This document shows, piece after piece, positions 15,475-24,175 of a stretch of DNA of 52,434 nt. Numbering within the stretch: the stretch's first letter is position 1; each line of letters starts with the position of its first letter. This DNA is from Myxococcota bacterium. Its GTDB lineage: Bacteria > Myxococcota_A > Polyangia > HGW-17. The notes under the pieces are model-generated. The model saw only the letters and a list, made by a program, of their open reading frames with translations. It had not been told where the DNA came from and made no database searches. A program made the translations under genes and the position numbers. The stretch lies in contig JAHITJ010000041.1 in NCBI GenBank assembly GCA_018817795.1, positions 1 to 52,434 on the forward strand, written 5' to 3'.

Positions 15475-16779
15475 ATGCAACTGCAATACTATGGCGAAAG
15501 TAACATGGGGCTGGTTCGCAAGAACAACGAGGATGCCTGGGGAATGATCCCCGAGTTGAACCTCTTCATCTGCTGTGACGGCATGGGCGGTCACGCAGCC
15601 GGTGAGATCGCCAGCTCCATGACGGTGGAGGAAGTCAAGCGGGTGATGGAGGACAACCAGGACATGATCCTCGCCTTCATCGAGAACGGCGAGCGCAGCG
15701 GCCACTCCAAGCACGACCTCGCCAAGTTGATGGAGCAGGCCGTGCAGTCGGCCTGCATCAAGGTGTACCAGGAGGCCCAGCTTGATGATGCCAAGCGCGG
15801 CATGGGCACCACCTGCGACGTGCTGCTGCTGACGCCCGAGACCGGCTTCATCGCGCACGTGGGCGATTCGCGCGTGTACCTCGAGCGGCAGGGCAAGATC
15901 CACCAGTTGACCGAGGATCACAGCCTGATGAATGAGCTGCTGCGGCGCGGCAAGTACACGCAGGAGGAGTTCGAGAAGACGCCCTTCTTCGAGCACCGCA
16001 ATGCGCTGACCCGGGCAGTGGGCGTGTACGAGTCCATCGAGGTAGAACTGTTCGACTTCTCGGTGCTTCCCGGCGATGCCTTTCTGATGTGCTCCGACGG
16101 CATGAGTCACTACCTGACCCCCTTCAACATGAGTCAGGCGCTCCAGCACGAGAATCCTGAGGACATCGTCAAGGAGTTCATCGAGGTTTCGCGCGCCGGC
16201 GGCGGACACGACAACATCACCGGCATCCTTGTGAAGATCCCGATCGCCGAAGACGCCGCCGAGAGCGCCATCGCCCGCGCCGCCGAGATCAACCTCTCCC
16301 TGGAGGTGCTGCACCACATCCCGCTGTTCCAGCACCTGGACTATCGCGAGTTGGTGCGCATCCACAACCTGACGGCCGTGCGCTCCTATACGCAGGATGA
16401 GTTGATCGTGAAGGAGGGCGAGGAGGGCCGCGAGTTCTTCGTGATCCTGCGCGGCAAGATCCGCCTGGAGAAGGAAGGCACCGAGATCGCCATGCTGCAG
16501 GACCGCGACCACTTCGGTGAGATGGCCCTGGTGGACAAGTCCCCACGCAGCGCCTCGGCCTACGCAGCCGTCCCCACCCGCGTGCTGGTCATCCAGCGCC
16601 GCGACTTCTACAACATCGTGCGCTATGAGCACGCCATCGCGGTCAAGTTGCTGTGGAGCTTCGTGCAGGAACTGACCAAGCGCCTGCGCATGACCACGAA
16701 GGAATTGTCCACCGCCCTCGATGCCGAGGAGGTCTCGGACCTGATCGAGGAAGTCCCCCACGACGATGAGGAAGACTGA
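15475..16779 (+). CDS. PP2C-type protein phosphatase fused to a cyclic-nucleotide-binding domain
   Basis: A 434-residue cytosolic protein. Residues 1-260 are a PPM/PP2C Ser/Thr phosphatase: RKNNEDAWG (metal ligand Asp20), CDGMGGHAAGE (Asp35), GDSRVYL, LTEDHSL, CSDGMSHYL and GGHDNITGI. Residues about 280-410 are a cyclic-nucleotide-binding fold (IPLFQHLDYREL, VKEGEEGREFFVILRGKI, then FGEMALVDKSPRSASAYA, which corresponds to the phosphate-binding cassette with its Arg). This predicts dephosphorylation controlled by cAMP or a related nucleotide, plausibly counteracting the Hanks kinases. The M2-like peptidase gene follows by 18 bases. Confidence 0.92.
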   Translation: MQLQYYGESNMGLVRKNNEDAWGMIPELNLFICCDGMGGHAAGEIASSMTVEEVKRVMEDNQDMILAFIENGERSGHSKHDLAKLMEQAVQSACIKVYQEAQLDDAKRGMGTTCDVLLLTPETGFIAHVGDSRVYLERQGKIHQLTEDHSLMNELLRRGKYTQEEFEKTPFFEHRNALTRAVGVYESIEVELFDFSVLPGDAFLMCSDGMSHYLTPFNMSQALQHENPEDIVKEFIEVSRAGGGHDNITGILVKIPIAEDAAESAIARAAEINLSLEVLHHIPLFQHLDYRELVRIHNLTAVRSYTQDELIVKEGEEGREFFVILRGKIRLEKEGTEIAMLQDRDHFGEMALVDKSPRSASAYAAVPTRVLVIQRRDFYNIVRYEHAIAVKLLWSFVQELTKRLRMTTKELSTALDAEEVSDLIEEVPHDDEED

Positions 16780-16797
16780 TCCCACCGGAGGAATCTC

Positions 16798-18564
16798 ATG
16801 AAAATGCAAGTTTTTTCGATCCTGTTGCTGAGCGTTTCCTGGCTCTCCTGCACCTCCCCGACGAAGAAGGGGACCTCCCCGCAGGAGCCCGAGAAGAAGG
16901 TTGAAACCAAGAATGTCGAGCCTGAAAAACCGGCTCCTGCGGAAAAGACCATGAAGGAACAGGCCGATGAATTCCTGAAGCAGTACCAGGCCGAATACGC
17001 GCGGCTCGAGGGCGACCTCACCACGACCTTCTGGAAGGCCGCCAACTCCGGCGCCGACGCCGACTTCGCCGAAGCCGGCAGGACCGAACTGGCGCTGCGC
17101 GCCTACCATAGCGATCCCGCGATGTTCAAGAAGATCGAGAGTTTCCTGGCCAAGAAAGCCGAACTGGAGCCCCTGGTCGTGCGCCAGCTCGAGGTGGCCT
17201 ACCTCGCGTTCAAGGAGAACCAGTTGCCCCAGGACCAGTTGAAGGTCCTCGTCGAGAAGGGCAAGGAGATCGAGAAGCTCAACAACACCTTCCGCGGGAA
17301 GATCGGCGACAAGGAATACAGCAACAACGAACTGTTGAAGTTGCTGGCCATGGAGAAGGACTCCAGGAAACGCCAGGCCGCCTGGGAGGCCCTCAAACAG
17401 GTCGGCGCGCAGACCGGACCCAAGCTCGTCGAACTGGCGAAGATCCGCAACAAGGCCGCGCGTCTGCTCGGTTATGCCAACTTCTGGGACATGCGCATCC
17501 GGATGCAGGAGCATGATCCGAAGATGATCATGGAGATCTTCGAAGGCCTCGAAAAACTAACCGCTGAGCCCTTCAAGAAGTTGAAGGCGAAGATGGATGC
17601 CCAGATTGCTAAGAAACTGAAGGTAAAGGTCGCCGATCTGAGGCCCTGGCACTATGACAACCCGTTCTTCCAGGAGGCCCCTCCGTCGGCCGAGATCGAC
17701 CTCGACGTGTTCTTCAAGGGCAAAAAGGAGCAGGACATCATTGACATCGCGAAGAAGTTCTTCGCCGAGATCGACCTGCCCATGGACGACCTGGCCGCCC
17801 GAAGCGACTTTTTCGAGCGCAAGGGCAAGGACCAGCACGCGTTCTGCATCACGATGAACCGCGCCGAAGACGTGCGTATGCTGCTCAACGTCAAGCCCAC
17901 GGCCCAGTGGATGGACACCATGCTCCATGAGACCGGCCACGCCGTGTACTACAAATGGATCGATCGCAAACATCCGTACAACCTGCGTGAGGCCGCCCAC
18001 ATCTTCACCACCGAGGCCGTCGCGATGATGTTCGGTGCGCTGGCGAAAAACCCCCTGTGGCTGACCGAAGTTGTCAAGGCCGATCCCAAGCTGGTCAAGA
18101 AGACGAAGGCCGCGATCCTGGAGCAGCGCAAGCTCGAACAATTGATCTTCGCCCGCTGGGCCATGGTCATGCTTCACTTCGAGAAGGCCCTGTACGAGAA
18201 CCCGGACCAGGATCTGAATAAACTGTGGTGGGACCTCGTCGAACGCCTCCAGATGCTCAAGCGCCCCGAAGGTCGCAACCTGCCGGACTGGGCCTCCAAG
18301 CCGCATTTCACCATCGCACCGGTGTACTACCACAACTACGCGTTGGGTGAACTGTTCGCCGCCCAAATGCGCGCTTCCATTGCCAGGGATCTGAAACACC
18401 AGGGTCCGATTTCGGAGATGAGCTGGAACCAGAAGATCATTGGCCAGAAGTTGATCAAGGAGGTCTTCGGACCCGGCATGACGATCCCCTGGCCGCAGTT
18501 CGTCGAAAAGGTGACGGGCTCCAAACTGTCCGCCGATGCGTTCGCTGCCGAAGTGGGCAACTGA
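16798..18564 (+). CDS. M2-like zinc metallopeptidase lipoprotein
   Basis: A 588-residue lipoprotein (SVSWLSC) with GGAGG 6 bases before ATG. A Lys/Glu/Pro-rich spacer leads to an all-helical gluzincin domain. The zinc motif is HETGH (His377, Glu378, His381) in MLHETGHAVYYKW, and a downstream Glu in FTTEAVAMMFG is the likely third ligand. The HAVYY context and the length fit the M2 (angiotensin-converting-enzyme-like) family better than M3, though both share the fold. It probably trims peptides in the periplasm or at the cell surface, removing short C-terminal units. It follows the PP2C-CNB gene, but a functional link is not evident. Confidence 0.88.
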   Translation: MKMQVFSILLLSVSWLSCTSPTKKGTSPQEPEKKVETKNVEPEKPAPAEKTMKEQADEFLKQYQAEYARLEGDLTTTFWKAANSGADADFAEAGRTELALRAYHSDPAMFKKIESFLAKKAELEPLVVRQLEVAYLAFKENQLPQDQLKVLVEKGKEIEKLNNTFRGKIGDKEYSNNELLKLLAMEKDSRKRQAAWEALKQVGAQTGPKLVELAKIRNKAARLLGYANFWDMRIRMQEHDPKMIMEIFEGLEKLTAEPFKKLKAKMDAQIAKKLKVKVADLRPWHYDNPFFQEAPPSAEIDLDVFFKGKKEQDIIDIAKKFFAEIDLPMDDLAARSDFFERKGKDQHAFCITMNRAEDVRMLLNVKPTAQWMDTMLHETGHAVYYKWIDRKHPYNLREAAHIFTTEAVAMMFGALAKNPLWLTEVVKADPKLVKKTKAAILEQRKLEQLIFARWAMVMLHFEKALYENPDQDLNKLWWDLVERLQMLKRPEGRNLPDWASKPHFTIAPVYYHNYALGELFAAQMRASIARDLKHQGPISEMSWNQKIIGQKLIKEVFGPGMTIPWPQFVEKVTGSKLSADAFAAEVGN

Positions 18565-18582
18565 TTTCGGGGGGCTTTTCGC

Positions 18583-18783
18583 ATGGATTCGATTTCCATC
18601 CTGTTCGCCATTTTCTTTCTCGGGTGGGCGGTTCTGGACCTGTTCACCGGCAAGAGCCTGTACCTGACTCGGTTCGGCATGGCCGAATATGATGAACTGG
18701 ACGACGGCTTCGTGTACTGGCTGGTCGTGCTGGGCAAGTTCGCCGCAGGCGTGCACTTCGCCTGGGAATTCTTCACCGTCTGA
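18583..18783 (+). CDS. Small membrane protein, unknown
   Basis: A 66-residue protein with two hydrophobic helices (SISILFAIFFLGWAVLDLF and VYWLVVLGKFAAGVHFAWEFF) separated by a short acidic loop (EYDELDDG). A GGGGGG stretch lies 8 bases before ATG and the gene sits 18 bases after the peptidase stop. Hydrophobic pattern, spacing and absence of a competing frame support it as real; no family recognised. Confidence 0.6.
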   Translation: MDSISILFAIFFLGWAVLDLFTGKSLYLTRFGMAEYDELDDGFVYWLVVLGKFAAGVHFAWEFFTV

Positions 18784-18812
18784 CTGCGGTGTCTTGGACC
18801 GCTGATGAATCC

Positions 18813-18827
18813 GGTCACTTTGTGACC
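18813..18827. promoter_or_regulatory. Inverted repeat in psd leader (GGTCAC/GTGACC)
   Basis: A perfect 6-bp dyad with a TTT loop in the spacer upstream of psd. No T-tract follows on either strand, so an operator or RNA hairpin is more likely than a terminator. Confidence 0.5.
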
Positions 18828-18864
18828 TCAAACAAGACGTCCTTTTGTGATTGGCTCCTGTCGC

Positions 18865-18883
18865 GAATCAGGGAACCTGATTC
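18865..18883. promoter_or_regulatory. Inverted repeat in psd leader (GAATCAGG/CCTGATTC)
   Basis: A perfect 8-bp dyad with a GAA loop, 27 bases before the psd ATG. It may fold in the mRNA leader or bind a dimeric regulator. Confidence 0.55.
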
Positions 18884-18909
18884 ACGCCGTGAGATTGGTA
18901 GGTGAGTTT

Positions 18910-19761
18910 ATGCTTCCCGTTTCCGAACTGCAGAAAATCCTGATTCGTCATTTACCCCGCCGGCACTTTTCGCAACTTCTCCTGCGCTGGTCCCGCCTGC
19001 ACCTGCCGGGGCCGGTCAACCGCCTGCAGAACGCTGCGTTCGCCAAGCTCGCACGGATCGACGTCTCCGAGGCGGAGTGGCAGCTGGCACAGTATCCCAC
19101 GCTCAACGCCTTCTTCACGCGACGTTTGCAGGCCGAGGCCCGTCCTGTCGACGCCGACGAGGCCAGCGTCGTGTTTCCTTCCGACGGCAGGCTGGGGGCC
19201 TTCGGACCCATCGAGGGAGACACGCTGATCCAGGCCAAGGGAATCGACTACACCCTGAACCAACTGCTGCTCGACGCCGAGCTGGTGGAACGTTTCAGGG
19301 ACGGTCGGTTCTTCACGATCTATCTGAGCCCCAAGGATTACCACCGCGTGCACTTTCCCGTCTTTGGCACGGTGGTCCGTTACCGGCACATCCCGGGACA
19401 CTCGGGGACGTCCTATCCGGTGGGGAAGTTCTGCACGCAGAAGATCGACAAACTGTACTGCCGCAACGAGCGGCTGATATCGGTGCTCGACACGCCGCAC
19501 GGACCGGTGGCCGTCGTGATGATCGCCGCCTGCGGTGTCGGCAACATGACCCTGTCCTACCTGTCGACGCACTTTTCCCAGAAGACACGCCTGACGGATC
19601 ATGGACAGGACGTGCATGTGCCCGTGGCCAAGGGCGACGAGTGCGGCATCTTCCACATGGGCTCGACAGTCATTCTTCTGTTTGGGAAGGGATCCTGGGA
19701 CTTTGCCCGGGCCGACGAGGGCCGCTTTGTCCGCATGGGTCGTCCGATGGGCTCGGTCTGA
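18910..19761 (+). CDS. psd: Phosphatidylserine decarboxylase proenzyme
   Basis: A 283-residue membrane-associated pyruvoyl enzyme that converts phosphatidylserine to phosphatidylethanolamine. ATG 18910 follows AGGTGAG at good spacing. Family motifs are YPTLNAFFTRRL, VVFPSDGRLGAFGPI, IYLSPKDYHRVHFP and the self-cleavage site MGST (Ser252 becomes the pyruvoyl group; most homologues have LGST). The His of YHRVH is the conserved proenzyme His. Cleavage would yield a large beta chain and an alpha chain of about 32 residues. No phosphatidylserine synthase gene is adjacent. Confidence 0.96.
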   Translation: MLPVSELQKILIRHLPRRHFSQLLLRWSRLHLPGPVNRLQNAAFAKLARIDVSEAEWQLAQYPTLNAFFTRRLQAEARPVDADEASVVFPSDGRLGAFGPIEGDTLIQAKGIDYTLNQLLLDAELVERFRDGRFFTIYLSPKDYHRVHFPVFGTVVRYRHIPGHSGTSYPVGKFCTQKIDKLYCRNERLISVLDTPHGPVAVVMIAACGVGNMTLSYLSTHFSQKTRLTDHGQDVHVPVAKGDECGIFHMGSTVILLFGKGSWDFARADEGRFVRMGRPMGSV

Positions 19762-19824
19762 AATAAAAAAGTTCTATTCATTCCTGCAAAATTTTCATAA
19801 AATGCTGGACACGCGGAGGTCTCA

Positions 19825-21051
19825 ATGACAGCCAACACACTGTTCACGGCTACTGAACTGGAAACTGTAGGTATTTATCTGGAGGAAAAGCCCAGCATCA
19901 CGCCGCACATGATTCCGCTGCATGATCTGGAGACGGCGATATACGGCGAAGAGGAGATTCCTCTCTCGGCTGGGCTGATCCTGCCGGACATGGAGTTGTT
20001 CTGGAAGCTCTCCAACCGGCTCGATGGGCACGACGAGGAGGCCATCCTCGATGCCGACGAGGTGCTCGAGAGCGAGGACAGCGTGGATGAGGAGCCCGAG
20101 GATGAGGCCGAAGCCGGAGAGTCCGAAACAAAAGAGGCCGAAGCCGGAACCAGGAAGAAGTCCGCCGGGAAGAAGCCTCCCAAGTTGCCGCCTACCCTTG
20201 TGGCCGAGGAGAACCTGAAGAAGACGCTTCCTCCACCGGTGCCCGCGGCCGAGGAGAACCTGAAGAAGACGCTTCCTCCGCCGGTGCCCCCCTCGCAGTC
20301 CCGGCCCGCCGAGCCCAACTGGAGTGACTCCTTCTTCGATGACGACTATGTCTCCACCCTGGACATGCCCGGCTCCAAGAAGACCCGGCTTGAGGTGGAG
20401 TTCATGTATTCCCAACTGAATCTCAAGCCCGAGATGAAGGTCCTCGACATCGGTTGCTCGGACGGACGGCATGCGGTGGGACTGGCACAGAAAGGTGTCG
20501 CCATGCAGGGCATCGACACCTCGGTGCCGTTTTTGCTGATCGCCAACCAACTGGCGCAGGAAGCCGGTGCCGCCGCCACCTTCATCAAGAAGGACATGCG
20601 CGAGTTCACGCCCGCAGCGCCGCTGGACGCCCTGATCTGCTTCGGGGGCACTTTCGGCTATTTCACCGACGCGGAGAACCTGGATCTGCTGAAGCGGTTT
20701 CATTCCTGGCTGGTGCCCGGCGGAAGCCTCCTGCTCGACGTGATGCATCGTGACTATATCGTGGGCCAGCTCCCTTCGCGCATGTGGTGGGAGGGCAACG
20801 GTTGCATGGTCATGGACGAGTGCTATTTCCAGTACGCCGAGAACCGCCTGATGGTCAAGCGCAACGCAGCCTTCTCCACGGGCAAGCAGCGCAACTATCA
20901 ACTGACGGTGCGTGCCTACACCCTGCGGGAGATCACCGACCTCGTCGAGAGCGTCGGCTTCACGATCCTCTCCACCTCCGGCGCCGTGTACTCCCCCGGT
21001 GCCTTCACGGGCATGCTCAGCCCCTCGATCATGCTGGTCCTGCAAAAATAA
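19825..21051 (+). CDS. SAM-dependent methyltransferase with long acidic/Pro-rich N-terminal extension
   Basis: A 408-residue protein. The C-terminal part (from about 180) is a class I methyltransferase: motif I VLDIGCSDGRHAVGLA, then QGIDTSVPFL, KDMREFTP, ALICFGGTFGYF and LLLDVMHRDYI. The substrate is not evident. Residues 1-60 form a small domain or pairing segment, and 60-175 is an acidic, Ala/Glu/Lys/Pro-rich linker with a duplicated 15-residue unit. Such a linker suggests tethering to a partner. A TAAAAT near 19797 may be its -10 element. It converges with the minus-strand trio. Confidence 0.87.
   Translation: MTANTLFTATELETVGIYLEEKPSITPHMIPLHDLETAIYGEEEIPLSAGLILPDMELFWKLSNRLDGHDEEAILDADEVLESEDSVDEEPEDEAEAGESETKEAEAGTRKKSAGKKPPKLPPTLVAEENLKKTLPPPVPAAEENLKKTLPPPVPPSQSRPAEPNWSDSFFDDDYVSTLDMPGSKKTRLEVEFMYSQLNLKPEMKVLDIGCSDGRHAVGLAQKGVAMQGIDTSVPFLLIANQLAQEAGAAATFIKKDMREFTPAAPLDALICFGGTFGYFTDAENLDLLKRFHSWLVPGGSLLLDVMHRDYIVGQLPSRMWWEGNGCMVMDECYFQYAENRLMVKRNAAFSTGKQRNYQLTVRAYTLREITDLVESVGFTILSTSGAVYSPGAFTGMLSPSIMLVLQK
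20203..20292 (+). repeat. 45-bp tandem duplication in the methyltransferase linker
   Basis: Two nearly identical 45-base copies (20203-20247 and 20248-20292) each encode AEENLKKTLPPPVP plus one residue. The duplication is in frame and recent by its identity. Confidence 0.9.
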
Positions 21052-21078
21052 ATACCCAGGCTGGAAGAAAAATGGCAC

Positions 21079-21984
21079 CTAGCCGCCGTGGGAGATGCGG
21101 TACTCGAGGAACTTCCTGCGCACGGGATCGCTCTCCGTGTCCAGCAGCTTCGTGCAGGCGCCGGTCTCGCCAAGGGAGCAGGCGTGGGTCAGAAGCGGCG
21201 GGAAGCTGCGCGCGGTGCCCAGGCGGGCGCAGGAGACGGGATCCTGCAGCAGGCACAACTGCCCCAACTGTACCTCGGACCAGTACGGATCGTCTGGTCG
21301 TGACACGTGCGGGAACATCACCTCGGCCCAGCGGCGGCAGAAGCGGCCGGCACCTGCCTGGCAGGCCAGGAACAACCCCATCGGATCGGGATCGGCCTCA
21401 AGCCGGTCCATGCAGGTGCCTATGGGGCTCGCTAGACACTCGTGCAGGGCTTGATCCTGGGCTGTGGTGCAGTTGCGTCCGGACAGTTGACAGACCCGTG
21501 AGTGCCACACTTTGGGTGCGGACAATCCTAGTTCGGGGCGCTCCGTGGCCAGGATCTGGAGCAGGGCGCAGGCATCAACCCGGTTCTTCTGTTCGCACAG
21601 CCCCACGAGCTCCTTCACCCCACTGGCCAGGGTGTCCGGGTGTCCCATCCGGATGCGTGCCTTCATCAGGCAGCCCTCGTCACCGAGGTCGCGGCACAGG
21701 TGATCAGAGACGCAGGGAAGGGGATCCTTCTCGTCGAGGCAGCTGCGGTAGTCTGGCCACTGACCCATGCCGATGCGGGCCAGCAGGTTCTCGCAGGCCG
21801 CCGGCTCCAATGTCTCGCCGTACTGGGGCATCCACTGGGAGATCTTCTTGCAGAGATATTCCTTTTCTTCGATCATCCGGTGGCGCTTGAAGCCGAGCTT
21901 CTTCTGGTTCCAGACCGAAATCAACGCGACGATGCCGAAGATCACCGCCAGAATCCACAGGATGGAGAACCATTCCTTCTTCAT
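21079..21984 (-). CDS. Membrane-anchored Cys-rich Sel1/Hcp-like repeat protein
   Basis: A 301-residue protein with one N-terminal membrane helix (FSILWILAVIFGIVALISVW), giving a type II orientation with a periplasmic body. The body has many Cys pairs spaced C-x6-8-C (CQAGAGRFC, CLLQDPVSC, CSLGETGAC, CLASPIGTC), a pattern like the disulfide-locked helical hairpins of Sel1/Hcp repeat proteins. Such proteins usually serve as protein-binding scaffolds; no partner is known here. ATG 21984 overlaps the stop of the preceding gene (ATGA type), so the pair is translationally coupled. Confidence 0.78.
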   Translation of the reverse strand: MKKEWFSILWILAVIFGIVALISVWNQKKLGFKRHRMIEEKEYLCKKISQWMPQYGETLEPAACENLLARIGMGQWPDYRSCLDEKDPLPCVSDHLCRDLGDEGCLMKARIRMGHPDTLASGVKELVGLCEQKNRVDACALLQILATERPELGLSAPKVWHSRVCQLSGRNCTTAQDQALHECLASPIGTCMDRLEADPDPMGLFLACQAGAGRFCRRWAEVMFPHVSRPDDPYWSEVQLGQLCLLQDPVSCARLGTARSFPPLLTHACSLGETGACTKLLDTESDPVRRKFLEYRISHGG

Positions 21985-22433
21985 TTCACGTACGGTCCTT
22001 TCCAGGGCTGCCGGGACACGGCCACGGCGTCAAGCAGGCAGTTGCGCAGGCTCTCTCGCACCAGCATGAGGTTCCAGGCATCCGCGTCGGGCAGCTCCCC
22101 GAGCTCGGCGGCGATGGCCTCCTCAGTGCACGCGCGCAGCGCAGCGGTGACGGACAGCCCGGTGCCCAGCGAGCAGACGGCTTCCCCGGCGGCCAGCAGC
22201 ACCGGCCGTCCCTCGAACGAGAAGGCCAGCTCCGCGATGCGGTCGTCGGTCAGGCGCAACCGGAACTCGATCCAGTCGCCGCTTGCAGTGCGGTGATCGC
22301 CCCGGGCATGGAACGACAAAAGCAGCCTGCAGTGGGTGGGTTCGCGACACCACCGAAGGAAGGACTCAGGATAGGTCATGGACAGGTGGGAGATCATTTC
22401 CGGCGTGAGCATGGCCATCAACGTCCCTTCCAT
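21981..22433 (-). CDS. IscU/NifU-N-like protein lacking the ligand cysteines
   Basis: A 150-residue protein whose order of elements follows the IscU scaffold fold: SGDWIEFRLRLTDDRIAELAFSFEG, GEAVCSLGTGLSVTAAL, and a C-terminal helix (RESLRNCLLDAV). In IscU three Cys bind the cluster (in VCGD, YGCGSA and HCS contexts). Here the matching positions read ARGD, FEGRPV and LVRES, so none is Cys. If the match holds, it cannot be a standard scaffold. The alignment is by eye, so the family call is moderate. It lies immediately downstream of the M24 peptidase gene and overlaps the Sel1-like gene. Confidence 0.55.
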   Translation of the reverse strand: MEGTLMAMLTPEMISHLSMTYPESFLRWCREPTHCRLLLSFHARGDHRTASGDWIEFRLRLTDDRIAELAFSFEGRPVLLAAGEAVCSLGTGLSVTAALRACTEEAIAAELGELPDADAWNLMLVRESLRNCLLDAVAVSRQPWKGPYVK

Positions 22434-23606
22434 TTAAAGATGTATCACTTCCGGCGGATAGGGGATGACGTTCAGACCGCCCTCCGGGGTCACGATGAAC
22501 GTGTCCTCCACACCAGTGCAAAGGGTGTCGTCGAAGTACTTGGGCTCGACGGCCACCACCATGTTCTCCTGCAGGGGCTCGGAAAAGCGCGGCGCAAGCA
22601 CCGGCAGTTCGTCGATCTCCAGGCCAAGGCCGTGTCCAAGGAACTTCACCTGGTTCTCTCCGTAGCCCATGAAGCCTTCGGCCATGCCAGCATCTGCAGC
22701 GCGTTCGAGGGCAAGTTGGTACAGCGTCTCGGGCACGGTGCCCGGCACCAGGCGCTGCCGGACCTCCTCCTCGATGGAGAGCAGCACCGCATGGGTCCGG
22801 TCCACGCCTTCTGGGACCGGGTCCAGGGCATAGGTGCGCGTGGCGTCGGCGAGGTACCCTTCCACCCCCGCCATGAGGTCCACCAGCAGCGTGTCGCCCT
22901 GCTCGAACCCGGCGTTGCCGGCAAAGAACGGAGCGGCGGCGTAGAGGCCTTTGCCCCCGACGGGACCGTCGAAGAGCGTGGGAAGGCGGACCGAAGAGGA
23001 GATGCCAACCGCGCCGTAATACAGTTCCATGTTGAACTTCCGTACGCGTGTGACGCCCTGGTGGCCGGCCAGCCGCATGTGGTGTTCGATGAAGGCGGCG
23101 ATCTCGAGCTCCCGCAGACCCGGCTTGAGGAATCGGGCCAGCGCGGCAAACGTGTCACCGAGGATCGCGCCGGCGGCGCGGATGTTTTCCAGTTCGGACG
23201 CATCCTTGACCGACCGAAGACGCCGGATGATGTGGGAGACGTTGGTGATGCGGGCGCCGGGCAGGAGCCCTTGCAGACGCTGAGCTGTGTCCCAAGGCAG
23301 GACGTCGGTCTCCAGGCCCAGCACCGCCACCTGCCTGCCCTCCAGGAAATCGGCCAACTGCGGCCCCCAGTCCCTGGGTCCCTTCACGGGCACCACCGGT
23401 GTGATCCGGCTCTCCTGCCTGGCCCTGGAAACGGGCTTCTGCACGCAGAACCGGGACCGTCCCCGGTCATCCACCATCAGCAGACCCTGAGTGAGCGTCC
23501 CAGTAAAATAATACAGGTCCACGTTCTGTATCACCACACAAAGTTCGATTTTTTCCCGTGAAAGTGCGGCGGAAAACTGCTGGATTCTCTCTTCGAAGGG
23601 ATTCAT
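22434..23606 (-). CDS. M24 family metallopeptidase (Xaa-Pro aminopeptidase-like)
   Basis: A 390-residue cytosolic enzyme from ATG 23606 (GGAG 8 bases upstream; an in-frame ATG at 23624 is less good). The N-terminal creatinase-like domain occupies about 1-140. The pita-bread catalytic domain shows the metal ligands in order: Asp in LLVDLMAG, Asp in LADATRTY, His in LGHGLG, Glu in AVEPKYF and Glu in GVEDTFIV. This fits proline-specific aminopeptidases that remove N-terminal residues before proline. It heads a three-gene run with the IscU-like and Sel1-like genes, with no gap to the next gene. Confidence 0.92.
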   Translation of the reverse strand: MNPFEERIQQFSAALSREKIELCVVIQNVDLYYFTGTLTQGLLMVDDRGRSRFCVQKPVSRARQESRITPVVPVKGPRDWGPQLADFLEGRQVAVLGLETDVLPWDTAQRLQGLLPGARITNVSHIIRRLRSVKDASELENIRAAGAILGDTFAALARFLKPGLRELEIAAFIEHHMRLAGHQGVTRVRKFNMELYYGAVGISSSVRLPTLFDGPVGGKGLYAAAPFFAGNAGFEQGDTLLVDLMAGVEGYLADATRTYALDPVPEGVDRTHAVLLSIEEEVRQRLVPGTVPETLYQLALERAADAGMAEGFMGYGENQVKFLGHGLGLEIDELPVLAPRFSEPLQENMVVAVEPKYFDDTLCTGVEDTFIVTPEGGLNVIPYPPEVIHL

Positions 23607-23898
23607 GAACTGATCTCCATGCAAATAACCTGGAAAAACGACGGAAAACTGCCGTCACACGGACCCTTTCTTAGCATGGAATGCCCCGCAGAAAAAGAGA
23701 GACTTCCGCGCCGATGGATCCGAAAAAAAATGTTTTTTTTTATTTCGATGTTTGCGGCAGCTCTGGAAGGGGGGGGGAGGATCCGGATCCGGGCCACCGG
23801 ATCCGCACAAGGGAGTGACTTCCAAAACGTATTGGTTTTGCATGCGGTTTTTGCGAACGGGAAACGAATTCTTATCTATTAGACCCAAAAAATCCGGC

Positions 23899-23920
23899 AA
23901 AAAAAACCCCTGTCAAGGGG
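23899..23920 (-). terminator. Weak terminator-like hairpin
   Basis: On the minus strand a 5-bp CCCCT/AGGGG stem with a 4-base loop is followed by eight T (23906-23899). No clear minus-strand gene ends here, so it might terminate an unseen small RNA or antisense transcript. Confidence 0.3.
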
Positions 23921-24147
23921 GAATTGAGTAATTTTGCACTCTTTCGATTCCCAAAAATGGATTTTGGACTGATTTTTCAACAGGTTTTTTCCAGCCAAAA
24001 AAAGCGCGAAAAAAAAAAGCGTGGAATAACAATGGCGTAAAAACCGCCGGAGAAATTCCGGTGAAAATCAGCCTTTGTTTTCGCGTCAATTGCGTCACGG
24101 GCATTGTTTGGTAAATTCTGTTTCTCGGGTTTTTGCTTTCCTTGGAG

Positions 24148-24175
24148 ATGACAAAAAGTGTCCAGTGCATAAATT
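24148..24175 (+). promoter_or_regulatory. Candidate nrdD promoter
   Basis: ATGACA (24148-24153), a 16-base spacer and TAAATT (24170-24175), with an AT-rich leader of roughly 135 bases before ATG 24319. I found no convincing NrdR or FNR box. Confidence 0.4.

Noticed and set aside
15367-17514. Long minus-strand open frame (about 715 codons)
   Set aside because: It is antisense to the PP2C-CNB and M2-like peptidase genes and has no recognisable motif.
23784-23805. Perfect 9-bp hairpin as a terminator
   Set aside because: No T-tract follows on either strand and no gene ends there.
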